From Alistipes sp. (GTDB lineage: Bacteria > Bacteroidota > Bacteroidia > Bacteroidales > Rikenellaceae), in contig JAFTOU010000006.1 of the NCBI GenBank assembly GCA_017463615.1, positions 62,001-126,000 on the forward strand: 64,000 bases of DNA, in the 5' to 3' direction. The position numbers and the translations under genes are program-made. Of the stretch, positions 1-7,812 are shown in pieces. How positions within the stretch are numbered: position 1 is the stretch's first letter; every line of letters begins with the position of its first letter. The notes under the pieces are model-generated. The model ran no database searches, had not been told where the DNA came from, and was given only the letters and a program-made list of their open reading frames with translations.

Positions 1-633
1 CGCAGTGACGAAGTTAGCCCAGTCTTTAGAGAGCTCGCCGTCAAGTGCAGCGGTCACCTCGTCCTCCGCATAGCCTGGATAGAAGCCATCCATAACCACC
101 TTGTAAGGCACCTGGTCGTAGATATAGAGCAGGCCCGCCTTGCGATAGCCACCGTCGGCAGCCGAAGCCGTAGTCAGTGTTGCAACACCGTCAACCTTGC
201 TACCACCGATATGGTCAATATGCAGGTGCGAAGGTGCGCAGTAGTCAATATAGCTCTTGCCCGTAGGCAGGAAGTTCTTGATATAGCGGCTCTGAGCCTC
301 CGCAGGGCGGGTAAGCTCGTTAGGGCGCTGTGGCACGAGTGGGTTATCGGCCTTATCGGCTGTAAACTCGCCCGCATCTACCAGCAGCGTAGTGCCGTCT
401 GGAAGGATGTAGAAGGCGCACTCGCCACGACCGGTGCTGATGTAGTGGATATCCAGCTCGCCCTCGCTCCACGCTGGCAGAGGCTGACCAACCTCAATAG
501 TGTTTGTTGGGAGATTGGTGTTGCCATTATTGTTGCCACCGCCCAAGTCATCTCCCCACGGCATATCACCGCCCTTATCGCCGCCGCAAGAGAGCATCAG
601 CAGGGCAGGAAGAACATAAAAAATCTTTTTCAT
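1..633 (-). CDS. Metallo-beta-lactamase-fold lipoprotein, paralogue 1 (3' end outside window)
   Basis: Open reading frame that runs off the left edge; 211 codons are visible. It begins with a lipoprotein signal (MKKIFYVLPALLMLSCGG, lipobox Cys at 16), followed by a Gly/Asn-rich linker. The metal-binding motif reads HLHIDH (H136, H138, D140, H141), preceded by the LPDGTTLLVDAGEF strand typical of the fold. It is clearly related to the next two genes upstream in the operon, but its motif region has diverged (HLHIDH against HFHMDH) and it carries about 20 extra residues in the linker. Known of the fold: metal-dependent hydrolases of very varied substrates. Inferred: surface- or periplasm-anchored hydrolase; the substrate is unknown. 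It lies 17 bases after the preceding gene, as last visible member of the operon. Confidence 0.85.
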   Translation of the reverse strand, partial: MKKIFYVLPALLMLSCGGDKGGDMPWGDDLGGGNNNGNTNLPTNTIEVGQPLPAWSEGELDIHYISTGRGECAFYILPDGTTLLVDAGEFTADKADNPLVPQRPNELTRPAEAQSRYIKNFLPTGKSYIDYCAPSHLHIDHIGGSKVDGVATLTTASAADGGYRKAGLLYIYDQVPYKVVMDGFYPGYAEDEVTAALDGELSKDWANFVTA

Positions 634-650
634 ACTATTTTTGCTTTAGA

Positions 651-1934
651 TTATTTGCTAATAAATGGTCCGTCAATACGCTTAACCTTGAAGTCCGAGG
701 TTGTATCGTCAAGCACATATACCCAGAAGCGGTCGCCATTAGGCTCTACGCGGATGACAATATGTCCACTCGTTGCACGACAAGCGGCATACTCGGCAGG
801 GTATTGTATCAGCAGCGGCTCGCCCACGCTGGTGCAGTAGATGTTGCAACCACCCTCGGTAATATAGCCGAACTTGCTCTTATCTGGTTGAATCTCACGC
901 ACATAGAAGCTCGTAGCCACAAGCACCTGCGGCTTGAGGACATTCATCGCCTTCTTGCAGTTTGAGTGCGGCGAGAGGTGGTGGTGCGACTTTGTAGCCT
1001 CCACCTGACCTACGACCGTTGCAACCTGGTACTCCAAATCCTCATAGTCGCCAATATCGCCCGCAGCGTGGAAGTCAAACTTGCCATAGCGGATAACAAA
1101 ACCGCAAGAGGTAGAGTTCTCGGCGCGAGACTTGTTTGGATAGATATCCACAGCCTGACCGTTCTTCCAGATGTGGGAGTTTGCGCACACATTCTCGATG
1201 CTGAAGTTTGGATATGCCGCAGGGTTGAAGCGCATAGCAAACTGATTCTTCTTGCCCAGCTCAAAGCGCGAAACCTTCAGTTCCTTGTGATACTTGCAGA
1301 ACTTCTTGTAGTTGGCAAGCGCATCTGTGCTTGCAGATGTTACCTTCAGCGTGTCGTAGTTCGGATAGGCGCGATCAATAACCTCGCGGAATGGGACATA
1401 CTGATAGAGTGCCGTCATACCGCTGAGCACATAGCCTCCCTTGTCTGCCGAGGTTGTGGTGTACTCAGGCTCCATATTTCCCATGTGGTCCATGTGGAAG
1501 TGGGAGATGTTGAAGTAGTCTATCGTGTCGCTCTTAGGCATAAAGTGGCGGATATACTTGGCGTATGTCGTAGATGGACGGATAAGGGCGTTAGGACGCT
1601 GACCGACATTGGCATAGTCGGAGTGCACGCGGCTAAACTCGCCCGCATCTACAACAAGGGTAGTGCCATCGGGAAGGATGTAGAGTAGGCACTCGCCACG
1701 ACCAGTGCTGATGGTGTGGATGTCAAGGTAGCCCTCGCTCCATGGGTTGAGGGTCTTGCCTATCTCGTCCTGCACCGAAGGGTCGGTATTCTCCTTCTCC
1801 TCTTCCTCCTTGTCGTTTGGAGTCTGCTCGTTCTTGTTGTTCAGATCGTCCTCCCACGGCATTTTGGTGGTGTTACCACCGCAAGATGCCAGCAGGGCTG
1901 CGATAACTGCAAAGGTTAAAATGTATCGTTTCAT
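651..1934 (-). CDS. Metallo-beta-lactamase-fold lipoprotein, paralogue 2
   Basis: About 427 residues. The start at 1934 is preferred because it gives a clean lipoprotein signal (MKRYILTFAVIAALLASCGG, Cys18) and sits 2 bases after the preceding stop; an alternative ATG at 1949 would overlap that gene by 13 bases. After an acidic Asn/Glu-rich spacer comes the fold: DIHTISTGRGEC, VVDAGEFS, the HFHMDH motif (H145, H147, D149, H150), then FHAAGDIGDYEDLEY and a His-rich SHHHLSPHSN segment. That last part recalls the hydrolase domain at the C-terminus of ComEC-type proteins. Closely similar over its whole length to the next paralogue upstream, so a tandem duplication. Probably a lipid-anchored hydrolase outside the cytoplasm; substrate unknown. 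Confidence 0.87.
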   Translation of the reverse strand: MKRYILTFAVIAALLASCGGNTTKMPWEDDLNNKNEQTPNDKEEEEKENTDPSVQDEIGKTLNPWSEGYLDIHTISTGRGECLLYILPDGTTLVVDAGEFSRVHSDYANVGQRPNALIRPSTTYAKYIRHFMPKSDTIDYFNISHFHMDHMGNMEPEYTTTSADKGGYVLSGMTALYQYVPFREVIDRAYPNYDTLKVTSASTDALANYKKFCKYHKELKVSRFELGKKNQFAMRFNPAAYPNFSIENVCANSHIWKNGQAVDIYPNKSRAENSTSCGFVIRYGKFDFHAAGDIGDYEDLEYQVATVVGQVEATKSHHHLSPHSNCKKAMNVLKPQVLVATSFYVREIQPDKSKFGYITEGGCNIYCTSVGEPLLIQYPAEYAACRATSGHIVIRVEPNGDRFWVYVLDDTTSDFKVKRIDGPFISK

Positions 1935-1936
1935 AA

Positions 1937-3148
1937 CTACTTTTTGCATTTGAATGGACCTGCAATATGCTTTACGCGATATGCAGAGTCGGTATCGTCA
2001 AGGGTGTAGACCCAGTACTTCTTGCCCTTTGGAGCTACGCGGATGACGATGTGTCCGCTTGTTGCGCTGCAGACGGCGTAATCTTCAGGGTGCTGCTCCA
2101 GCAGAGGCTCACCCACGCTGGTGCAGAAGATGCTACAACCACCGGCGGTGATGTAGTCAAACTTACTCTTGTCGGGTTGAATGTCGCGCACATAGAAGCT
2201 CGTTGCGACAAGCACCTCAGGCTTCATCGCCTCCATAGCCTTCTGGCAGTTTGAGTGCGGCGAGAGGTGATGGTGTGCCTTTGTGGCATCAATATCGCCC
2301 ACAGCCTTAGCTACGCGATACTCAAGGTCGCTGTAGTCGCCAATGTCGCCCGCCGTAAGGTAGTCAAAGGCGCCATAGCGGATAACAAAACCACACGAGG
2401 CAGCATTCTCGCGCAGAGACTTGCGCTTGCCCTCGTAGATATTTACAGCCTTGCCATTGTCCCAAACATAACCGTTGGAGCATACATTCTCTATGCGGAA
2501 GTTAGGGTAGGCTGCGGCATTGTGCTTTAGTGCAAACTGATTTACAGCACCAAGCTCAAAACGGGAGGCTTTGATAGCCCCCTTGGCGGTGTGGTGCTCC
2601 AAAAACTTGCGATACTCGGCAAGTACATCTACGCTCATAGCCTTTACAGCAAGCGAGTCGTAAGCACCATAGGCGCGGTCAATAACCTCGCGGAATGGAA
2701 CATGATGATAGAGCGCCATAACGCCCGTAAGCAGATAGTCGCCTTCGGCTGCTCGCTCATACTCTGGCTCGCAGTTGCCCATGTGGTCCATGTGAAAGTG
2801 CGAGAGGTTGAAGTAGTCTACCGCACTCTGACCCTTAGGGAGAAAGTGGCGAATATAGTCGCCAAAAGCCTTTGTTGGACGGGTCTGAGCATTTGGTCGC
2901 TGCGCCACATTGGCGTGCCTCTTGCTCTCGCGACTAAACTCACCCGCATCTACAACCATAGTTGTTCCGTCGGGCAGAATGAAGTATAGACACTCGCCAC
3001 GACCTGTGCTTATTGTGTGGATATCCAACTGCCCCTCGCTCCACTGAGGTAGAGGCTCACCGATAACCACACGCCCCCTGCCGGGCTTGGCAGCTACAAC
3101 CGTAGCCGCCAAGCATATAGCGAGGGAAAATATCAAAAAACGTTTCAT
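1937..3148 (-). CDS. Secreted metallo-beta-lactamase-fold protein, paralogue 3
   Basis: 403 residues. The N-terminus is an ordinary cleavable signal (MKRFLIFSLAICLAATVVAA) without a lipobox Cys, so unlike its two paralogues it is predicted to be soluble in the periplasm or exported. It shares the WSEGQLDIHTISTGRGEC entry strand, the HFHMDH metal site (H117, H119, D121, H122), the AGDIGDYSDLEY segment and the KAHHHLSPHSN segment. Its ATG overlaps the stop of the preceding gene by one base, which suggests translational coupling. The spacer found in the lipoprotein paralogues is missing, so the catalytic domain starts almost directly after the signal. Hydrolase activity follows from the fold; the substrate cannot be read from the sequence. 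Confidence 0.87.
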   Translation of the reverse strand: MKRFLIFSLAICLAATVVAAKPGRGRVVIGEPLPQWSEGQLDIHTISTGRGECLYFILPDGTTMVVDAGEFSRESKRHANVAQRPNAQTRPTKAFGDYIRHFLPKGQSAVDYFNLSHFHMDHMGNCEPEYERAAEGDYLLTGVMALYHHVPFREVIDRAYGAYDSLAVKAMSVDVLAEYRKFLEHHTAKGAIKASRFELGAVNQFALKHNAAAYPNFRIENVCSNGYVWDNGKAVNIYEGKRKSLRENAASCGFVIRYGAFDYLTAGDIGDYSDLEYRVAKAVGDIDATKAHHHLSPHSNCQKAMEAMKPEVLVATSFYVRDIQPDKSKFDYITAGGCSIFCTSVGEPLLEQHPEDYAVCSATSGHIVIRVAPKGKKYWVYTLDDTDSAYRVKHIAGPFKCKK

Positions 3149-4890
3149 TACTGAGCAATGTAAACTGGACGGATAGTATAGCGGCCTGTAGCTCCGTATG
3201 CCTTGTTGTACTTGTGGAAGTTAGCAATATCAGCTACATTGTGGAAGATGCCGATAACACCATAACCAGTAGTTGTAGTAGAATGAGCATCAATAGTAGA
3301 TGTACGCATCCAGCACTGAGCACCCAATTTGTAGATGTTATACTCAGCATTGGTATGTGTACTTGTAACATCATAACGACGACCAGCGCGAGGAAGGAAT
3401 AGACCCTTTGCCAAATCCTCGTCAGTGATATCAATCTGGGTCGCAATATCTACAACTGGAGTAGCGCCCTCTGCAGGGTCAGTGATGTAATAACCATTGA
3501 TAGTAGCGCCGTCAATAGTAGTATACTTAGCAAACTTTACATCACACTCTGTAACGAGCTTGTCCATCTCTGCGCCTGTAGGCATACGATACTGACCGTT
3601 AGATGCCCAGTAAGCGATATCGCCATACTTAGCAGCTGCGTAGTCGGTAGTCTCAGTAGTACAAGCCTGGTCGGTGTACATCTTAGCTGAGATGTCAAGA
3701 ATATTATTAGCATCGTAAGCGGCGAGAATTGAGTATGCAGCATCTCTTGTTAATGGATTCTCAATACCACCCCAGTTGAAGTAGTCCTCGCTGCTCCACT
3801 CAGTAATAGTATCCTGAATATCGCCAGAAGTCTGATATTTGAAGTAGTGCCACTGTGCAGGAGCGATACGCCAACCTGTAGCGAAGCCCTCGTCTGCAGT
3901 GCCTGCAACCTGATACTGAAGGTTACCAGTTGCCCACTTGATACCTGCAACCTCTACATACTTAGGAGCATCAACAGCGCCCTCGCTCTCACCCTTTACG
4001 CCAGACATATTCACGGTAAAGGCTGTGATGTTGCCAGATGTGAATGCAAGTGCAGCAGCAAGAGTGCCAGTCTTGATGTACTGGTCCTTCTCGGTAGTAA
4101 CAACTACGGTGTACTCGCTACCCGCAGCAAGAGTTGCTGGCCATACATTCATATAGTATGTAAAGTCGCCAGTCTGAGCCTCTGGAAGGGTTACGGTTAC
4201 GCCCTTAGCACCACCGTCAACTGTAGCCTGAGTGAGCGGGTCGTTACCAGCAGCGATGTCTGTTACCATCATCTTTGTGCGCTTACCAGCGATATCCTCG
4301 CTACAAGTGAACGCTACGCTTACAACCTTGTCATCTGCTGCAAGAGCAAGATTCTTAACAGTAACCTCGCCGATAGCAGTTACGCGCTGAAGCTCAAATG
4401 TAAGGCCGGTTGTTGGCTGTGCAGCAACAACAACGCCCTTAGAGATAAGCAGGTCAGCAGCGGCATCAAAGGTATTCAGAGCCTTAGGAGCCTGAGCAGC
4501 AGGGAGTGTGAATGCCATAAATGTACCTGCACCATTCATTGATGCATTGTTGTGAGATACGATGTATGTAAACTCATCTGCGGTCTTTGCATCAAGGGTA
4601 AACTCTACAGAAGCGGTAGGACCACCTGCAGTAAGGGTTACAAATGGGTTGTTAGCCTTAGCTGTTGTGGTACCAGACTTTGTAACCTCAAACAGCTCGA
4701 TATAGTCGCCCTCCTCCCACTCTGCGTGGAACTTGCCGCTCTCGTTTACAAGTACGGTACGGGTCTGAGGAGCATCAAAAGATGCAGTGAACGAAACCTT
4801 GCCATTGTTATTTACGACAACCTCGTCGTTCTGAACGCAAGCGGTAAATGCAGCCGCTGCGATAAGGATAGTTGTGATTATCTTTTTCAT
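3148..4890 (-). CDS. Fimbrillin-like lipoprotein with C-terminal FSU-type domain
   Basis: 580 residues. Lipoprotein signal (MKKIITTILIAAAAFTACVQ). Residues about 30-300 resemble fimbrillin/Mfa-like beta domains: an early DAPQTRT segment, the EWEEGDYIELFE strand, and repeated beta-rich modules. From about residue 310 the protein changes to a domain like the Fibrobacter succinogenes major paralogous (FSU) domain: VEVAGIKWATGNLQY, FNWGGIENP, YGDIAYWASNGQYRMPTGAE, and a closing YTIRPVYIAQ. It has the same architecture as the protein encoded at 5097-6875. Predicted lipid-anchored surface protein; a binding or pilus-like role is an inference from its SusC/SusD context. No catalytic residues recognised. 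Confidence 0.8.
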   Translation of the reverse strand: MKKIITTILIAAAAFTACVQNDEVVVNNNGKVSFTASFDAPQTRTVLVNESGKFHAEWEEGDYIELFEVTKSGTTTAKANNPFVTLTAGGPTASVEFTLDAKTADEFTYIVSHNNASMNGAGTFMAFTLPAAQAPKALNTFDAAADLLISKGVVVAAQPTTGLTFELQRVTAIGEVTVKNLALAADDKVVSVAFTCSEDIAGKRTKMMVTDIAAGNDPLTQATVDGGAKGVTVTLPEAQTGDFTYYMNVWPATLAAGSEYTVVVTTEKDQYIKTGTLAAALAFTSGNITAFTVNMSGVKGESEGAVDAPKYVEVAGIKWATGNLQYQVAGTADEGFATGWRIAPAQWHYFKYQTSGDIQDTITEWSSEDYFNWGGIENPLTRDAAYSILAAYDANNILDISAKMYTDQACTTETTDYAAAKYGDIAYWASNGQYRMPTGAEMDKLVTECDVKFAKYTTIDGATINGYYITDPAEGATPVVDIATQIDITDEDLAKGLFLPRAGRRYDVTSTHTNAEYNIYKLGAQCWMRTSTIDAHSTTTTGYGVIGIFHNVADIANFHKYNKAYGATGRYTIRPVYIAQ

Positions 4891-4901
4891 AGCTCTACAT
4901 T

Positions 4902-5042
4902 TTACAGTTCGTTACCATACTCGTCATAACCAATATCGCTGCCTGGAGTACCTAAACCATAGCCAGCGTCTGAGACAGCAAAACCTGCCTCTGTTTTAAC
5001 CTCCATAACTGAGAGGCCTGGAGTCAGATAATTTTTCTTCAT
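4902..5042 (-). CDS. 46-residue peptide, unknown function
   Basis: A complete small reading frame between the two FSU-type lipoprotein genes, 11 bases upstream of the next start. It begins MKKNYLTPGLSVMEVKTEAG and ends in a Gly/Asp-rich tail (GTPGSDIGYDEYGNEL). There is no hydrophobic signal peptide. Peptides of this general shape (MKKxYxxP, a beta-like VMEVKTE stretch, a small-residue tail) are common small unannotated frames in Bacteroidales surface-protein operons; that is a recollection, not a search result. The tail closely resembles the C-terminus of the fimbrillin-like protein at 6887-7792 (GAGTPGGKIDENPYNGEL), which argues that the frame is real and functionally linked. Role unknown. 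Confidence 0.65.
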   Translation of the reverse strand: MKKNYLTPGLSVMEVKTEAGFAVSDAGYGLGTPGSDIGYDEYGNEL

Positions 5043-5058
5043 AGTTTTTTAGATTAGT

Positions 5059-5088
5059 GCCCTACACCCACCGAGGCGAGTGCAGGGC
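5059..5088 (-). other. Intergenic hairpin inside the operon
   Basis: Two 9-base arms (GCCCTGCAC and GTGTAGGGC on the transcribed strand, one G-U pair) with a 12-base loop, between the FSU-type gene ending at 5097 and the small peptide. No run of T follows, so it looks more like a processing, stability or partial attenuation element than a full terminator. Confidence 0.5.
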
Positions 5089-5096
5089 GTTGTTTG

Positions 5097-6875
5097 TTAT
5101 TTTACTACATAAACAGGGCGGATAGCATAGCGAGCGCCAGCCTCAAATGCCTTATTGTCGTTGTCAAACAGGTTGTTACCGTAGTTGCTACCAGTTGCAG
5201 TGAAGTAGATATACTCGCCGTAGTACTTACCTGCGTTTACGCCGTCAAAGGTGTAAGAGTTAGCGGTGCGGTAAACACCCTGAACATTACTCTTAAAGAC
5301 ATTCCACTCTGGGTTCTTAACTGCGTCGGTAACGGTGTTGTAACCACGACCTACGCAAGGGAGGAACAGACCGGTTGCCATCTGCTCTGCAGTAAGAGCT
5401 ACAGAGATAGATGAGTGGCCAACAGTCTCGCCCTCAGCAGGGTTGTAGAAGTAGATACCGTTCACGCCGTTGTAAGTTGCGATAGTAGATGATGCCTTAG
5501 CAACAAGCTGCTGGAACTCCTCAGAAGTTGGCATGCGCCACTTACCGTTAGATGCCCAGTAAGCGATATCGCCATACTTAGCAGCTGCAAAGTCAGTAGT
5601 CTCGGCGGTACAAGCCTGGTCGGTGTACATCTTACCAGAGAGGTTAGAGCCTACAGGCAGGTTAGCGATATACTCGTCGTTGTAGCCCCAAGGGTTAGTA
5701 ATACCACCGAAGTTGAATACATCGCGGCGAGAGTAGTCGGTATATACACGCTGGTCTCCACGACCCTCAACAGCACCAATCTGGTCAAAGTCAATGATGC
5801 TCTCCTGAGCTGCAGCGATGCTCCAACCTGCAGCAAAGCCCTCGGTTGTAGTGCCCTCTACATACTGGAGGTTACCTGGTGCCCAGTAGAGACGACCTAC
5901 AAGCAGAGTGCCCTCAATTGGATCCATAGGGGTCTCTGGCTCTGGTTCTGGCTCTGGCTCAGGGATAACGCCGCCAGACTCTGGAGCAACACCTGCCATA
6001 TTGACCGTAAAGGTTGTCATATCGCCCATAGAGAATACGAGGTCTGAAGCCAGAGTTGCAGTCTTGATGTACTTGTCGTTCAGGGTTGTAACGGTAACGG
6101 TGTACTCAGAGTTAGCAGGCAGGGTCTGAGGCCATACATTCATAAAGTATGTGAACTCGCCCTCCTGAGGCTCAGGGAGATTTACGGTTACATTCTTATT
6201 AACTGGGCTTGAATCCTTGAAAGTGAGCGGATAGACCCCATTTCTCAGGTCCTCAACCATAAAGCTGGTCATCTTACCTGCGATGTTCTTTGTACAAGCA
6301 AAGTCTACACTTGTAACCTTATCGCCCTTTGCAAGAGCAAGACCCTTGACAGTAACCTTGCCGATTGCAGATACGCGAGCGATATCAAAGTTGATAGTCT
6401 CGCCCTCAGCTGGCTGGCTGTCGCGCTCAACAACCTTAGAGATAAGCATATCAGATGCGCCATCAAAGGTGGTCATCTTCGCAGGTGACTGGTTGTTAGA
6501 GAGCACCATAGCGATGAAGGTTGCAACGCCATTCATAGAGTTTGTAGGCGAGCAGAGGATATACTCATACTTTGTAGCCTCCTTAGCCTTGCAGGTGAGC
6601 GTAGCTGAGAGGATTGGAGTATCTGTAGCCACAGTACCCTCAATATAAGCACGAGAGCCTGCGTCGTAAATCTCTGAAACCTTGAAAGTATCGCCAGTCT
6701 TCCAGATAGCGCCGTATGCGCCATCCTTCTCCATCAGCTCGGTACGAGTCTCTGGCATCTGGGCTGAGATGTTGAAGGTAACAGTGTCGTTTGCAGGGGT
6801 GTTTACAACATCCTCTGCCTTCTGGCACGCAAACAGGGTTGCCACTGCCAGTATCGTTGTCATTATCTTTTTCAT
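5097..6875 (-). CDS. Fimbrillin-like lipoprotein with Pro-Glu linker and C-terminal FSU-type domain
   Basis: 592 residues, paralogue of the protein at 3148-4890. Lipoprotein signal MKKIMTTILAVATLFACQKA. Fimbrillin-like beta modules (PETRTELMEKDG, AIWKTGDTFKVSE) occupy roughly residues 30-290. A spacer of alternating Pro-Glu (PEPEPEPEPETP) follows, then the FSU-type domain: LLVGRLYWAPGNLQY, FNFGGITNPWGY, YGDIAYWASNGKWRMPTSEE, ending YAIRPVYVVK. The stretch around 5545-5635 is nearly identical in DNA to 3595-3685 in the paralogue, which points to recent duplication or gene conversion. It lies 11 bases after the preceding fimbrillin-like gene in the operon. Likely surface exposed; function inferred only from context. 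Confidence 0.8.
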   Translation of the reverse strand: MKKIMTTILAVATLFACQKAEDVVNTPANDTVTFNISAQMPETRTELMEKDGAYGAIWKTGDTFKVSEIYDAGSRAYIEGTVATDTPILSATLTCKAKEATKYEYILCSPTNSMNGVATFIAMVLSNNQSPAKMTTFDGASDMLISKVVERDSQPAEGETINFDIARVSAIGKVTVKGLALAKGDKVTSVDFACTKNIAGKMTSFMVEDLRNGVYPLTFKDSSPVNKNVTVNLPEPQEGEFTYFMNVWPQTLPANSEYTVTVTTLNDKYIKTATLASDLVFSMGDMTTFTVNMAGVAPESGGVIPEPEPEPEPETPMDPIEGTLLVGRLYWAPGNLQYVEGTTTEGFAAGWSIAAAQESIIDFDQIGAVEGRGDQRVYTDYSRRDVFNFGGITNPWGYNDEYIANLPVGSNLSGKMYTDQACTAETTDFAAAKYGDIAYWASNGKWRMPTSEEFQQLVAKASSTIATYNGVNGIYFYNPAEGETVGHSSISVALTAEQMATGLFLPCVGRGYNTVTDAVKNPEWNVFKSNVQGVYRTANSYTFDGVNAGKYYGEYIYFTATGSNYGNNLFDNDNKAFEAGARYAIRPVYVVK

Positions 6876-6886
6876 AGTATTAGCTT

Positions 6887-7792
6887 TTACAGTTCGCCGT
6901 TGTAAGGGTTCTCGTCAATCTTACCACCAGGAGTACCTGCACCCCAGTCGCCATCTACAGGGACGAATGTAGGCTCGTAGTATGGCATTGTAGCCTTGCA
7001 GGTGATAAGACCACCGCGTGCAGCATTTACAGAGCCAGAGATAAGAGCCGCCTCGCCCAGATTTACGCCCAGCTCGTCGTATGCAACAGCTGTAAGGTGT
7101 GTGTAGTCACCCACAGGAACTGCGAAGTATACGGTAACGACCTGACCTGAGAGGTTTGTGGTGTCAATAGTGATGGTTGCATCGCCCGCTGTAGCAGCAA
7201 TACCGCTCTCCAGAGCAGCTGGAAGGGCAGCGACAACATCGCCAGAGAGGTTATTGTTAGAGCTGATAACGATGCGGGTAGTCATCGGATTTACATCCTT
7301 AATCTCTGCCACAACAAACGCCAGCAGCTGCTTGAACTCAATCTGGTTGTTCTCAGTAATCTGAGCAGCCATAAGTGGACACTCGCCCGACGCTGCAGGG
7401 AGAATAGTCTGCGGCAGGGTGTAGGAGAGGTTGCCACCATAGAGCAGTGCAGAGGAAGGGTAGAAGGCATACTCGCCAACGGTCTTATCTGCAATATCGG
7501 CAGTAAAGAGTGCACGACGGGTATCGCCAGTGCCATCCAGTGTGAAGTTTACAACGCTGCCATCCTCGCACAGCACGCCGATAGCGTCGCCTCTAAGCCA
7601 GCGAGCCTCGCCTGTAGCTACCATAGATGCGCGGGTAGCTGCATTCTCAATAGAGGCAAGAAGCGTAACCTTGCCGCTCTTGTTTGTGTCGGGCTGGAAC
7701 TGAGTAGAGTAGTCCTCCTCAGCCTCGTTACAACCCACTGCCAGCGCCAATACTGGCAGGCAGAAGCACAAATACTTAAATATCTTTTTCAT
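6887..7792 (-). CDS. Fimbrillin-family lipoprotein
   Basis: 301 residues. Lipoprotein signal MKKIFKYLCFCLPVLALAVGC. The early part shows the fimbrillin pattern KVTLLASIENAATRASMV, RWLRGDAIGVLCEDG, then TGDTRRALFTADI and GEYAFYPSSALL. About 300 residues fits a short Mfa/FimA-like lipoprotein. It is the third gene of the operon, 20 bases after susD, the position often taken by an accessory surface lipoprotein in SusC/SusD systems. The last 18 residues (GAGTPGGKIDENPYNGEL) are poor in hydrophobic residues and resemble the tail of the 46-residue peptide encoded downstream. Whether it polymerises or binds ligand cannot be told. Confidence 0.75.
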   Translation of the reverse strand: MKKIFKYLCFCLPVLALAVGCNEAEEDYSTQFQPDTNKSGKVTLLASIENAATRASMVATGEARWLRGDAIGVLCEDGSVVNFTLDGTGDTRRALFTADIADKTVGEYAFYPSSALLYGGNLSYTLPQTILPAASGECPLMAAQITENNQIEFKQLLAFVVAEIKDVNPMTTRIVISSNNNLSGDVVAALPAALESGIAATAGDATITIDTTNLSGQVVTVYFAVPVGDYTHLTAVAYDELGVNLGEAALISGSVNAARGGLITCKATMPYYEPTFVPVDGDWGAGTPGGKIDENPYNGEL

Positions 7793-7812
7793 ACGAATAC
7801 CTATATTATAAA

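Noticed and set aside
5908-6129. Low-complexity Gly-Ser plus-strand frame
   Set aside because: It is the complement of the Pro-Glu linker of the lipoprotein gene.
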